Shown here piece after piece: positions 7,820 to 17,368 of a stretch of DNA of 64,000 nt (position 1 is its first letter; every line of letters begins with the position of its first letter). The position numbers and the translations under genes were made by a program. This DNA comes from Dysgonomonas sp. UBA7710 (GTDB taxonomy: Bacteria > Bacteroidota > Bacteroidia > Bacteroidales > Dysgonomonadaceae). The DNA lies in contig NZ_DLFW01000049.1 of the NCBI RefSeq assembly GCF_002482385.1, positions 1 through 64,000 of the forward strand, in the 5' to 3' direction. A model generated the notes under the pieces. It worked only from the letters and a program-made list of their open reading frames with translations, did not search any database and was not told the DNA's origin.

Positions 7820-9466
7820 ATGAGAGAGGTATTTAATATACTGATAAAAAAGAAGATACAATTCTTTTTCTTGTTCTACATCTTGCTTCTGGTGCCAATA
7901 TTATGCCCTCTTGCTCAAAATTTCACCTTCATAGACAAAGTTGCTGTATTCGTGGTTTGCGGACTGCTATTTGCCGCTATATGGGTATTATCTCTCTTTT
8001 TAAGCTCCAAATCCGAAAAGATTATATATTCGGTAATGCTGGCTATATCGGTCATTCCGGGTTCTATCTTTCTAGCCTATCTGCTTTTTGCCCGGGTGAT
8101 GCTGGAGCAAAACAGCGTAACCAGCCTGTTCGAAACAAATCCCGAAGAAAGCAAAGAATTCGTCGCTCATTATTTAAGTATATGGGTCATTGTTGGAGTA
8201 TTGATTTATGCTGCCATCCCGATTATAATGATATGCACGATGAAATCGTTCAAAAAGTTAAAAATAGGAGATAATAAACTGCTTTTCTCTTTAAGCATTG
8301 TCATTATCTTATGCATTGTCGGAATCAACAGGGTTTCCCGTTCGGTCTACTTTGTCAACTTCTATAAAACATTTGTCAGCTACAAACTAAGGACCAGCTA
8401 TGAAATAAAAACAATAAAAGAAAGGCAGAAAGAGGATTATATAGTAGAAACCATACGGCAGGATACAGTACCGCTTACAATTGTGGTTGTCATAGGCGAG
8501 TCACTGAACAAACATCATATGTCGTTATATGGCTATCCACGCGAGACTAATCCGTTGCTATCCCAACTTGGTGACAGTCTCATCGTATATCAGGACGTTG
8601 TTGCGCCACAAGTACACACTATCCCGGTCATGCGTTCCGTTCTGTCTATGTCGGAGCTGAAGCATCCGGAATACTTTACGGAAAAGCCATCTCTTTACGA
8701 GTTGTTTAACCGCGGCGGATACGATACCTATCTGGTAAGCAATCAGGAATTCAGCGAAGACTGTAAATCCAGCTACGATATTCTGCTAACTCTGGCGAAA
8801 AAGAAATACAATGTAGCTGTATATAAGCAACATGACGACATTGTTTTGCCTGTATTGGACAAAATATTCGAAGAAAGTGTTAACAACAAGAATAACAAGC
8901 TGATAATCATACATCTGATAGGAAACCATATGGCCTACGAATTCAGATATCCGAAAGAGTATATTGTTTATAATAACAGGAAGGATAATCTGGTTGCGGA
9001 TGCTCCTTTCAGAGACGACAAAGCGAAAAAGACAATTGACAAGTTCGACAATTCCGTTCTATATAACGATTATATAATAAGCAGCATCATAAATACACTG
9101 AAAGGCTGCCAGAAAGAAGATGCCGTTATGGTATACTTCTCCGACCACGGAGAAGAACTATACGACTATCGCGAATTTGCCGGGCACGCATATGAGAAAG
9201 TATCACCCACAATGAGTGAAATACCTTTTATGATATGGATGTCACCTTCGTACAGAAAGAAACATACCGATCTTGTCTTCGACAATAAACGCCCTTATTC
9301 TACCGAAGACTTTATATATTCCCTTTCAGATCTGGCCGGCTTAAACTATAAGGACTATAACGATTCCAAAAGTTTATTCTCCAAAGAATTTAAAGCCAAA
9401 GAACGCTTTGTCGGTGAAAAGAGATATGAAGAGATAAAGGAGAAATTTAAAGAGTATAAAGAATAA
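7820..9466 (+). CDS. Phosphoethanolamine transferase-like membrane enzyme (EptA/sulfatase fold)
   Basis: 548 residues: five N-terminal membrane helices (about 11-31, 37-61, 68-92, 120-141 and 154-170) and a periplasmic alkaline-phosphatase-type domain. Expected metal and catalytic residues are visible: E227 in VVIGES, the nucleophile T267 in PQVHTIPV, H370 in IGNH, D442-H443 in YFSDHGEE and H456 in GHAYEK. The family transfers phosphoethanolamine from phosphatidylethanolamine to lipid A or other surface glycans, which changes charge and cationic-peptide resistance. Whether the acceptor here is lipid A cannot be told. The ATG at 7820 is the first one in frame. A hairpin at 9470-9500 ends the gene. 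Confidence 0.85.
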   Translation: MREVFNILIKKKIQFFFLFYILLLVPILCPLAQNFTFIDKVAVFVVCGLLFAAIWVLSLFLSSKSEKIIYSVMLAISVIPGSIFLAYLLFARVMLEQNSVTSLFETNPEESKEFVAHYLSIWVIVGVLIYAAIPIIMICTMKSFKKLKIGDNKLLFSLSIVIILCIVGINRVSRSVYFVNFYKTFVSYKLRTSYEIKTIKERQKEDYIVETIRQDTVPLTIVVVIGESLNKHHMSLYGYPRETNPLLSQLGDSLIVYQDVVAPQVHTIPVMRSVLSMSELKHPEYFTEKPSLYELFNRGGYDTYLVSNQEFSEDCKSSYDILLTLAKKKYNVAVYKQHDDIVLPVLDKIFEESVNNKNNKLIIIHLIGNHMAYEFRYPKEYIVYNNRKDNLVADAPFRDDKAKKTIDKFDNSVLYNDYIISSIINTLKGCQKEDAVMVYFSDHGEELYDYREFAGHAYEKVSPTMSEIPFMIWMSPSYRKKHTDLVFDNKRPYSTEDFIYSLSDLAGLNYKDYNDSKSLFSKEFKAKERFVGEKRYEEIKEKFKEYKE

Positions 9467-9469
9467 AAA

Positions 9470-9500
9470 ATGAGTTACGAGTCCGAGACTCATAACTCAT
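9470..9500. terminator. Hairpin between convergent genes
   Basis: Thirteen-base arms (ATGAGTTACGAGT and ACTCATAACTCAT) with one mismatch and a five-base loop, between the convergent stops at 9466 and 9526. It follows an A-run, which reads as a T-run for the minus-strand gene. It probably acts in both directions. Confidence 0.6.
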
Positions 9501-9525
9501 CATTTATAACTTTTAATCTAAAGAC

Positions 9526-10728
9526 TTATCTGTCTTGTTTCAGCCTGTCGGCCATTGCTTTCCCTAACGAAATACAGGCATCATATGTATCGTGGCGCAT
9601 AGCCTGACGCATTTCCACCGGTTCGCCAATTACTTCAAACTTAGTATCCAAAGCAAATTGTGCAAGACGCTTTACTGCAGCCCCGGCCCATGTGAATGAA
9701 CCGAAATATCCGAAATAACGGTGCTTCATATCACGTCCTTCTATTTTCGACAACAGGTATTCCACTTCAGGAAACAGCTTGTTGTTATATGTAGGTGAAC
9801 CTACAATCAGCCCCTTATACTTAAAGATATCACGGATAATATAAGAATGTGAACGTTTGGATACATTGTGCAGGATAATTTCCTTTATCCCTTGCTGAGC
9901 CAGTTCATAAGCGACTGTTTCAGCCATTTGTTCGGTGTTTCCGTACATACTACCATAAGCTATCACGACTCCTTCATCTCCATCGTAGCGGCTGAGCTTA
10001 TCATAAATAGAGATTACTTTTTTGATCTGCTCATCGATAGTCCATACAGGCCCGTGAGTAGAACAAATCATTTTTATATCCAGTGATCCCAGTTTTTCCA
10101 ATGCTTTTTGTACCGGAGAACCAAACTTACCTACCACATTGGAATAATAACGTATCATTTCGTCATAGTAGCGCTCAGGGTGCAATTGTGTATCGGTGAT
10201 ACCGCCATCCAGCGTACCAAATGTCCCGAATGCATCTCCTGAGAAGATAATCTTGTCGGTAGTATCGTATGTCATCATTGTTTCCGGCCAATGCACCATC
10301 GGGGTGAGATTAAACACCAGGTTATGTTTACCCAAAGACAGCTGGTCCCCATCGTCAATCACCATCACGCCGTCAGTTATACCGTAAAAGCCCTGCACCA
10401 TGTCGGCCGTACGCTTATTACCTACAACCTTTACATTGGGATATCTGTTTCTCAGCAAACCGAGAGAGCCGGAGTGGTCCGGTTCCATATGATTGATAAT
10501 CACATAGTCGAGTGGCTTTCCGTTCAAAGCTATTTCCAGTTTATGAAAGAAAATATCGGAATAGCAAATATCAACAGTATCGAACAATGCTGTTTTTTCA
10601 TCCGAAATAAGGTAAGAGTTGTAAGATACTCCTTTAGGCAGTGGCCACAGATTTTCAAAAAGATGCTTTGTCCGGTCATTTACACCGATATAGAATAAGT
10701 CATCTTTTATTGGAATTGGTTTTAACAT
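9526..10728 (-). CDS. fprA: FprA-family A-type flavodiiron protein
   Basis: 400 residues in two domains. The N-terminal metallo-beta-lactamase-like half carries the di-iron ligand motif H80-x-E82-x-D84-H85 in INHMEPDHSG, with further histidines in MVHWPETM and STHGPVW. The C-terminal flavodoxin domain starts about residue 254 with AYGSMYGNTEQMAE for FMN. There is no rubredoxin extension, so this is the simple class A form. These enzymes reduce O2 to water and/or NO to N2O in anaerobes, protecting the cytoplasm from oxygen or nitrosative stress. Neighbours give no clue to the electron donor. The ATG at 10728 fits known N-termini. Confidence 0.93.
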   Translation of the reverse strand: MLKPIPIKDDLFYIGVNDRTKHLFENLWPLPKGVSYNSYLISDEKTALFDTVDICYSDIFFHKLEIALNGKPLDYVIINHMEPDHSGSLGLLRNRYPNVKVVGNKRTADMVQGFYGITDGVMVIDDGDQLSLGKHNLVFNLTPMVHWPETMMTYDTTDKIIFSGDAFGTFGTLDGGITDTQLHPERYYDEMIRYYSNVVGKFGSPVQKALEKLGSLDIKMICSTHGPVWTIDEQIKKVISIYDKLSRYDGDEGVVIAYGSMYGNTEQMAETVAYELAQQGIKEIILHNVSKRSHSYIIRDIFKYKGLIVGSPTYNNKLFPEVEYLLSKIEGRDMKHRYFGYFGSFTWAGAAVKRLAQFALDTKFEVIGEPVEMRQAMRHDTYDACISLGKAMADRLKQDR

Positions 10729-10827
10729 ACTATCTTGATTAAGTAGTGTAGTGTATTATAATTAAACTATTTTTCTAGTAAATATCTGTTGTTTCGGAAC
10801 ATCAAAAAATTCCGGGGTCCCTGCATA

Positions 10828-11892
10828 CTATTTCTTCTTTACATTACTGTTTTTGTGTATAGCGTCTACCTCCTGTTCTTTCTTTGTCAGAGCATTATAC
10901 AATAGCCATATCCCCCAGATTACAAACGGAATACTGAGCAACTGCCCCATATTAATACCGAATGTATTTATCATTTCTATCTCGAATGGTTCCTGTACAT
11001 TTTTAATAAATTCTATGCAAAACCTTGAAAAGAAAATACCAATAAGCGATATTCCCAGAATTAGTCCGGTCTTGTTCCGGGCACTGGTCTTATAATACAG
11101 ATACAAGCCTAAACCAAATAAAAATAAATAGAAAAGAGCTTCGTATATTTGTGTAGGATGACAAGGCAACTCACCCGACCCTCCCATATTGAGAGGCTGA
11201 TGCCATTTAGTATCCCTGATAAAATTGAACCCCCATGGCAAAGTCGTAGGGCCTCCGTATATTTCAGAATTCATCAGATTACCCAGACGTATCGATGTCG
11301 CCCCTATAGCTACCCCAACCACAAGACGGTCCAGCGTTTTCACGGTCATTTCTCTTGTTGTATACACCATAGAAACACAAATTCCGATAAGGAAGCCCAT
11401 AAAAGCGGACTCACCAAAACCAAGGGATGGAGAAGAACTGACAGTCAGTCCATAAATATATTGGCATAGACCACCTAAAACCAGACCGATGAGAGCAAAT
11501 ATACCCAGATGTTTCCAGTTCATCTTTTGTCCGGTTATCTTGAGTGAATACAGGCATACACCAATAGTCATACCTATCGCCCCGCCATGACTTGCCAGTC
11601 CGCCTTCCCACACCATCAATATCTTAAGGGGATTGGACAGGTAATACACTGGGTCATAGAACAGGCAATGTCCCAGACGCGCACCTATAACAAGGCCTGT
11701 AAGCACATACAAGAACAGTGAATCGAACCATTTCTCGGGAAGTTTTTCCGCCTTATACATCCTCTGCACAACTATCGTAGTGCAAAGAACCCCCGCTGCC
11801 CATAAAATGCCATACCAACGAATTTCCCTTCCAAAGAGAGAAAAAGCTTCAGGGTTTACATCCCACGTTATAAATGAAAGCATGTCCAGCAT
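10828..11892 (-). CDS. lgt: Prolipoprotein diacylglyceryl transferase
   Basis: Lgt attaches diacylglycerol from phosphatidylglycerol to the lipobox cysteine of prolipoproteins in the inner membrane. The 354-residue protein has about seven hydrophobic helices. The conserved IRWYGILWAAGVL segment lies near residues 24-36, the HGGAIG signature near residue 120, and the LGNLMNSEIYG arginine/asparagine-rich loop near residue 205. It is longer than the 290-residue E. coli enzyme because of a variable loop, as is common in Bacteroidota. The window encodes at least four of its likely substrates. A TATCTTTG box lies at 12033-12040. Confidence 0.93.
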   Translation of the reverse strand: MLDMLSFITWDVNPEAFSLFGREIRWYGILWAAGVLCTTIVVQRMYKAEKLPEKWFDSLFLYVLTGLVIGARLGHCLFYDPVYYLSNPLKILMVWEGGLASHGGAIGMTIGVCLYSLKITGQKMNWKHLGIFALIGLVLGGLCQYIYGLTVSSSPSLGFGESAFMGFLIGICVSMVYTTREMTVKTLDRLVVGVAIGATSIRLGNLMNSEIYGGPTTLPWGFNFIRDTKWHQPLNMGGSGELPCHPTQIYEALFYLFLFGLGLYLYYKTSARNKTGLILGISLIGIFFSRFCIEFIKNVQEPFEIEMINTFGINMGQLLSIPFVIWGIWLLYNALTKKEQEVDAIHKNSNVKKK

Positions 11893-12032
11893 AAAAATTA
11901 TATTAGGATTCTATATAAATACAAGAGAATATACTTAATGATACATTATTTCAATTCAGCGACCTGTTATATACGAACTTAGCAAAGCAACAATCAGTTC
12001 CGCAACTTCAAGCCGCTTTGTTTTTCGGATTA

Positions 12033-12040
12033 CAAAGATA
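12033..12040 (-). promoter_or_regulatory. -7 box for lgt
   Basis: TATCTTTG on the minus strand, 141 bases before the lgt start. It lies in the 456-bp divergent spacer 11893-12348, which is otherwise AT-rich and holds the opposite promoter at 12240-12273 and nothing else I recognise. Confidence 0.4.
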
Positions 12041-12239
12041 TAAAAATACTATTCATTTAAAACCTGTTTAAATAATAAGTTGCACTAAACACCTTCATTC
12101 TGCTATATTAAAAAACTGAAACTTAATATCTTTTGTTATAAATAAAAATACGCATCTAATATAAAATAATTCTAAATAAGTACAATTATATAACGCACAT
12201 TTTCCTATTTGTTTTTATGTTAATAAACATTATGCGCAA

Positions 12240-12273
12240 TTTGGAATATTTATTAACATTTTTGCTATCTTTA
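12240..12273 (+). promoter_or_regulatory. Promoter of the glycogen operon
   Basis: TTTG at 12240-12243 and TATCTTTA at 12266-12273 are 22 bases apart, close to the Bacteroidota -33/-7 layout. The last base of the -7 box departs from consensus. The leader to the ATG at 12349 would be about 70 nt. Confidence 0.45.
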
Positions 12274-12348
12274 AAATCAGAAATAGGTTCTGGATAAAGT
12301 ATCCTGACTTATTCAATTATGTATAAACAGTATAACTGTTAAGAAACT

Positions 12349-14316
12349 ATGGACTATAATAAGACAAATACTTATCTCAAATTTGACAAGTCCCGGATGG
12401 TCAACCTTGAATACTCTCTGCGCAGGGAAATACTCAGGACAAACCGTCGTGGAGCTTATCATTGTACTACCCTGGTAGAATGCAACACACGCAAACAACA
12501 CGGATTACTCGTTATGCCTGTGCCCAAACTGGACAATTCGAATCATGTACTGCTCTCCTCTTTTGATGAAACAGTTATACAACATGGAGCTGACTTCAAT
12601 CTGGGAATACATAAATACGATGGAGACAACTACAGTCCGATGGGACACAAATATATCCGTGAATTTAGTTGCGACTCATTGCCGCGCACTATATACAGGG
12701 TCGGAGGAGTAATTCTGTCGAAAGAGAAAATGTTTTCGCTCGAAGACAATACTATTTTTATCCGGTACACACTCCTGGATGCACATTCTCCGACAACCAT
12801 CCGCTTCAAACCGTTCCTTGCATTCCGCGAAATCAATACGCTGACCATAGAAAATACGGTGGCTGAGCATGGTTACAAAGAAGTAGAAAACGGAATCAGT
12901 ATGTGTATGTATAGCGGTTATCCCGAATTGTACATGCAATTTAACAAAGAAGTAAACTTTGTTTTCGATCCCAACTGGTATAAAGGTATAGAATACGACA
13001 GGGACAAGGAGGAAGGCCTGCCGTATAAAGAAGATTTATACGTTCCGGGCTATTTCGAGCTACCTATAACAAAAGGTGAATCCATCATTTTTTCAGCGAG
13101 TGACGTCCATGCCGATACCAGCAAATTATCAGCATTATTCGAAGAGGGTGTAAAAAAGCGTACTCCACGTTCTTCTTTCTACAATTGCCTCAAGAATTCC
13201 GGCCACCAGTTCTATTTCCGTCCGTCTAAAGACGAATTATATCTGCTGAATGGCTATCCTTGGGGTAATGTTACTGCACGAGAGCAGTTTATGGCTCTAC
13301 CTGGTCTTACTCTAGGCCTAGGCAAGCCCGACGCCTTCGAAGAAGTAATGGATACTGCCATACCTACCATAGAGGCTTTTATGCAAGGGAAACCCCTAAC
13401 AGGTTTTCTCAAAGGTATAGATAATGCAGATGTACTGCTTTGGGTGCTTTGGGGATTGAAACGGTTTTCTGATACGGAAAAAGAGCGTTTTTATACCAAA
13501 TACGCATCTTTAGTCAGTAAAATCGTAGCTTTTATACAAGAAGGAAAACATCCTAATCTCACCCCGTTGACAAACGGATTACTGAGCGTAGACAATCGCG
13601 TAGGATTCCCCAGCTGGATGAACAATGCTGCTGGTGCAGGCAACTATGCCCTACCCCGCACCGGATGCCTGGTAGAAATCAATGCTTTCTGGTATAATGC
13701 TTTAATGTTTAATCAAGATATTGCCCGTCATCTGGAAGACGCCAAACTGGAAAAGAGAATGGGCTTATTAGCCGAAATAGCGAAAACTTCATTTGTGGAA
13801 GTCTTTTATAACGATGGCGGCTATCTGTACGACTATGTAGTAGGTAATTACGTAGACTGGAGTGTAAGGCCGAATATGCTTCTGGCTATATCACAGGACT
13901 ATCCTCTTCTGGATAAACGGCAAAGCAAGTCCGTCATAGACATTATTACCAAAGAGTTACTCACAGCCAAAGGAATACGCTCCCTTAGCCCTAAAAGCAT
14001 CGGATTCCGCCCACGCTGTGAAGGCTCTATCACCGATAAAATTCATAGCGCATATAACGGAGCCTCTTGGCCGTGGTTGCTAGGCCCGTATATGGAAGCA
14101 TACCTGAAAATATTTCAACGGAGTGGCTATTCATTCCTCGACCGCCTGCTCATAGGAATAGAGGACGAGATGTCGAACGACTGTATCGCCTCACTCTCGG
14201 CTCTCTACGATGGTAGTATTCCGTATTTCGGACATGGACCTATATCGTATTCCATCAGCGTGGCAGGAGTTATCAGGGCACTAAACCTACAAAAAGCGTT
14301 TGCAGATGAATATTAA
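12349..14316 (+). CDS. Glycogen debranching enzyme (amylo-alpha-1,6-glucosidase)
   Basis: 655 residues with the bacterial GDE N-terminal beta-rich domain (about 20-240) and the GDE_C (alpha/alpha)6 barrel, a GH133-like catalytic domain (about 290-650). Motifs seen include YHCTTLVECNTRKQHGLLV near the N-terminus, YLLNGYPWGN near residue 300, and EINAFWYNALMF near 443. The enzyme hydrolyses alpha-1,6-linked glucose at glycogen branch points in the cytoplasm. It is the first gene of a three-gene set with a GT4 enzyme and a GH57 amylase, the usual glycogen-handling trio in Bacteroidales. A 94-base gap with a hairpin separates it from the next gene. Confidence 0.9.
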   Translation: MDYNKTNTYLKFDKSRMVNLEYSLRREILRTNRRGAYHCTTLVECNTRKQHGLLVMPVPKLDNSNHVLLSSFDETVIQHGADFNLGIHKYDGDNYSPMGHKYIREFSCDSLPRTIYRVGGVILSKEKMFSLEDNTIFIRYTLLDAHSPTTIRFKPFLAFREINTLTIENTVAEHGYKEVENGISMCMYSGYPELYMQFNKEVNFVFDPNWYKGIEYDRDKEEGLPYKEDLYVPGYFELPITKGESIIFSASDVHADTSKLSALFEEGVKKRTPRSSFYNCLKNSGHQFYFRPSKDELYLLNGYPWGNVTAREQFMALPGLTLGLGKPDAFEEVMDTAIPTIEAFMQGKPLTGFLKGIDNADVLLWVLWGLKRFSDTEKERFYTKYASLVSKIVAFIQEGKHPNLTPLTNGLLSVDNRVGFPSWMNNAAGAGNYALPRTGCLVEINAFWYNALMFNQDIARHLEDAKLEKRMGLLAEIAKTSFVEVFYNDGGYLYDYVVGNYVDWSVRPNMLLAISQDYPLLDKRQSKSVIDIITKELLTAKGIRSLSPKSIGFRPRCEGSITDKIHSAYNGASWPWLLGPYMEAYLKIFQRSGYSFLDRLLIGIEDEMSNDCIASLSALYDGSIPYFGHGPISYSISVAGVIRALNLQKAFADEY

Positions 14317-14341
14317 GAAAAGTATTAACCGTATAAAAAAT

Positions 14342-14392
14342 ATTAATGAGAGACGGAAAATTGACACTTGCTATTTTCTCTGTTTCATTAAT
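14342..14392 (+). other. Intra-operon hairpin
   Basis: Arms ATTAATGA and TCATTAAT, with a second short block GAAAAT/ATTTTC inside, separated by mismatches. It lies between the debranching-enzyme stop and the GT4 start. It could attenuate or stabilise the mRNA; it lacks a clean T-run, so I do not call it a terminator. Confidence 0.35.
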
Positions 14393-14410
14393 GCTTAATT
14401 TTGAAACGAT

Positions 14411-15670
14411 ATGAAAGCATTAATGTTTGGATGGGAGTTTCCTCCTCATATATTAGGAGGGCTCGGAACTGCGAGCTATGGCCTGACTAAAGGCATGGCT
14501 ATGCAGCCTGATATGGATATTACATTCGTAATACCTAAACCAAGGGGAGATGAAGACCAGAGTTTTCTGAAAATCATCGGGGCATGCAATACCCCTGTTG
14601 TATGGAGAGATGTTTATTGGGATTATGTAAGCGAAAGGCTTTCAAAATATATGGACCCTCAGGAATATTATAATATGCGGGATCATATTTATGCTGATTT
14701 TAGTTACATGCATACCAATGATCTGGGTTGTATCGAATTCTCGGGACGTTATCCTGACAATCTCCTCGAAGAGATAAATAACTATTCGATAATGGCCGGA
14801 GTAATAGCCCGGACCCACGATTACGACATTATCCATTCACACGACTGGTTAACATACCCTGCAGGCATACATGCCAAAAATATATTGGGCAAGCCTCTTG
14901 TAATACATGTACACGCTACCGACTTCGACCGTAGTCGGGGGAATGTAAATCCACAGGTATATCAGATGGAGAAAAACGGCATGGACCATGCCGACCATAT
15001 CATTTGTGTAAGTAATCTTACCCGTCAGACGGTAATCGAGAAATACTATCAGGACCCGGCCAAAGTAACTACAGTACACAATGCCGTAGAACCATTGAGC
15101 CCTGAAATACTTGCAATCAATACAGAGAAAGGAATAAAGGACAAAGTGGTCACTTTCCTCGGGCGCATAACCATGCAGAAAGGCCCGGAGTACTTTGTGG
15201 AAGCAGCAGCCCGTGTACTGGAAAGAGCCAAGCATATACAGTTTGTTATGGCAGGCAGTGGCGACATGATGGAACGCATGCTGTATCTGGCTGCTGAAAA
15301 GGGTATATCGGACCGGTTCCATTTTACAGGATTTCTAAAAGGAAAACAAGTATATGAAATGCTGAAGCGCAGCGATGTATATGTAATGCCATCGGTATCC
15401 GAGCCTTTCGGCATTTCTCCACTGGAAGCCATGCAGTGTAGCATTCCTACCATAATATCCAAGCAATCGGGATGTGCTGAAATTCTGGATAAAGCTGTAA
15501 AAGTAGACTACTGGGATGTAGACGCCATGGCTGATGCCATATATTCTATTTGTACATACGACGCTATGGCCGATTTCCTCAGCAAAGAGGGGAAGGCCGA
15601 AGTAGATAATATCAAATGGGAATATGCGGGACAGAAAGTAAGGGATATATATAATAACTTGTGTAAATAA
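14411..15670 (+). CDS. GT4-family glycosyltransferase (glycogen synthase-like)
   Basis: 419 residues with a GT-B fold. The N-terminal glycine loop HILGGLGTASYGLTKGM follows FGWEFPP, the acceptor-side motif SHDWLTYPAGIHA is near residue 145, the nucleotide-sugar domain begins at GRITMQKGPEYFVEAA, and the ExxxxxE motif EPFGISPLEAMQ is near residue 330. The position between debranching enzyme and GH57 amylase points to alpha-glucan (glycogen) synthesis from ADP- or UDP-glucose, but GT4 also contains many unrelated transferases, so substrate is inferred from context. It lies 16 bases upstream of the GH57 gene, so the two are co-transcribed. Confidence 0.88.
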   Translation: MKALMFGWEFPPHILGGLGTASYGLTKGMAMQPDMDITFVIPKPRGDEDQSFLKIIGACNTPVVWRDVYWDYVSERLSKYMDPQEYYNMRDHIYADFSYMHTNDLGCIEFSGRYPDNLLEEINNYSIMAGVIARTHDYDIIHSHDWLTYPAGIHAKNILGKPLVIHVHATDFDRSRGNVNPQVYQMEKNGMDHADHIICVSNLTRQTVIEKYYQDPAKVTTVHNAVEPLSPEILAINTEKGIKDKVVTFLGRITMQKGPEYFVEAAARVLERAKHIQFVMAGSGDMMERMLYLAAEKGISDRFHFTGFLKGKQVYEMLKRSDVYVMPSVSEPFGISPLEAMQCSIPTIISKQSGCAEILDKAVKVDYWDVDAMADAIYSICTYDAMADFLSKEGKAEVDNIKWEYAGQKVRDIYNNLCK

Positions 15671-15686
15671 AACAACTATATAAATT

Positions 15687-17252
15687 ATGAAAAATATTTG
15701 TTTCTACTTCCAGATACATCAGCCGCACCGCTTGAAAAGGTACAGGTTTTTCAATATCGGAGGCGACCACTATTATTATGATGACTTCGCAAATGAAGAT
15801 TTCATTCAACGGGTCGCTGAAGTTTCCTTTGTTCCGGCCAACAGATTGATGTTGGAAATGATAAAGGAATATAACGGTAAGTTTAAGGCTGCATTCTCGA
15901 TTTCGGGAGTGGCACTAGACCAAATGGAAATATATGCGCCGGAAGTAATCGACGGATTCAAAGAACTGGCCGATACAGGATGTGTCGAATTCTTATCCGA
16001 AACACAAGGACATTCACTGGCTTCCCTTATCGACCCCGAAGGCTTTAAAAAGCAGGTAAAAGAACACGATGATAAAATTGAAAGCCTGTTCGGCCAACGT
16101 CCAAGAATATTCCGCAATACGGAACTGATTTACTCGGACGATATCGCTGAACTTGTTTATGATATGGGATTCGCAGGTATGATTACTCCCGGAGCAAAAA
16201 GGACATTGGGTTGGAAAAGTCCTAATTATGTATATAAATCGGCAGTACAACCGAAACTGAAACTGTTGATGCGCAATCCACGATTCAGCGACGATATCGC
16301 AACCCGCTTCTCTAACTACAGTTGGAGCGAATACCCGCTTACAGCCGATAAATTTATCAACTGGATAGCCGCCACCCCTAAGGAAGAACAGGTGATTAAC
16401 CTGTTTATGAATTACGAGGCACTGGGTAACTTCCAGAAGAAAAGCTCGGGAATATTCGATTTCATGAGAGCATTGCCTCGATTCGCAGCAGAAAAGAATA
16501 TCGGATTTGCCACCCCTTCAGAAGTTCTGAATATGCTGAAACCGGTAGACAGCATCTCATCTATGCACCCGATATCATGGGTGGGTGAAGAAAGGGATAT
16601 ATCAGCATGGTTGGGTAATACATTGCAACAGGAAGCTTTTCACAAGCTATACGAAGTAGCTGAACGTGTGGGCATGAGCCAATCCAGAAGGCTTCTACAA
16701 GACTGGAATTACTTGCAATCGAGCGATCACTTCTATTATATGGGAACAAAACATGATTTGCCGTTCAGCCCTTATAGCTCTCCATACGAAGCATTTAACA
16801 CCTATATGAATGTACTGAGTGACTTCAAGGAAAGGGTCGATGCTGAATTCCCTAGTTCGATCGAAAACGAAGAATTGAACGCCCTGCTGACAACTATCCA
16901 CAATCAGGCAGATGAAATAGACCGCTTGGAAGATAAAATAAAGAAACTGGAAGCAAAGACAAAAGTTTCCGCACCCAAGGCTACAGATGAGCATGCTATA
17001 ACCCCTGCAACTATAAAAGAGAAGAAGTCTGCACCTGCAAAAAAAGAATCGAAAGCAAAAGATGTTGCAACAGTCAAAGCAGAAGATAAAGTAGAGCCGG
17101 TAACTAAGGTGAAGACTGAACCTGATAAAGCTATACCTATGGCTAAAAAAGCAACGGCAAAACCAGCAATAAAGGCAAAAACGGAATCTAAGCCAAAAGC
17201 TACAGAAAAAAAACCTGCTCCTGCGACTAAAGTGAAAACGAAAAATAAATAA
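15687..17252 (+). CDS. GH57 alpha-amylase-like enzyme with a basic C-terminal tail
   Basis: 521 residues. The catalytic domain begins with FQIHQPHRLKRY (GH57 region 1, HQPH). FRNTELIYSDD near residue 150 carries the likely nucleophile glutamate, and LFMNYEALG near 240 contributes to the later conserved region. GH57 enzymes retain configuration and act on alpha-glucans, here presumably intracellular glycogen. From about residue 408 a short coiled coil (ADEIDRLEDKIKKLEAKTK) leads to a 100-residue tail almost entirely of Lys, Ala, Pro, Thr and Glu, unlike the enzyme core. The absence of a signal peptide agrees with a cytoplasmic role. The core call is firm; the tail's role is unknown. Confidence 0.88.
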   Translation: MKNICFYFQIHQPHRLKRYRFFNIGGDHYYYDDFANEDFIQRVAEVSFVPANRLMLEMIKEYNGKFKAAFSISGVALDQMEIYAPEVIDGFKELADTGCVEFLSETQGHSLASLIDPEGFKKQVKEHDDKIESLFGQRPRIFRNTELIYSDDIAELVYDMGFAGMITPGAKRTLGWKSPNYVYKSAVQPKLKLLMRNPRFSDDIATRFSNYSWSEYPLTADKFINWIAATPKEEQVINLFMNYEALGNFQKKSSGIFDFMRALPRFAAEKNIGFATPSEVLNMLKPVDSISSMHPISWVGEERDISAWLGNTLQQEAFHKLYEVAERVGMSQSRRLLQDWNYLQSSDHFYYMGTKHDLPFSPYSSPYEAFNTYMNVLSDFKERVDAEFPSSIENEELNALLTTIHNQADEIDRLEDKIKKLEAKTKVSAPKATDEHAITPATIKEKKSAPAKKESKAKDVATVKAEDKVEPVTKVKTEPDKAIPMAKKATAKPAIKAKTESKPKATEKKPAPATKVKTKNK

Positions 17253-17285
17253 ATAATATTTTATACCCTTGCAACTTTTGGGAAT

Positions 17286-17368
17286 CAGAATGCATCTTTA
17301 TAAATAGGAACGTATTAGTAGTAATAATAACAAACTATTTCAGCCTATGAAAACAAAGATGCATTCTG
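17286..17368. repeat. Perfect 14-bp inverted repeat around a small frame
   Basis: CAGAATGCATCTTT at 17286-17299 is the exact complement of AAAGATGCATTCTG at 17355-17368. The 55-base loop contains the ATG of the small open frame at 17347, and the right arm covers its first codons. It could be a structure in a leader RNA or a remnant of an element. The surrounding spacer 17253-17614 shows nothing else. Confidence 0.6.

Noticed and set aside
12050..12080. CCTGTTTAAATAATAAG as another end of the rfbA-rfbC element
   Set aside because: Only about ten bases resemble the 20-bp terminal repeat and no second end is nearby.
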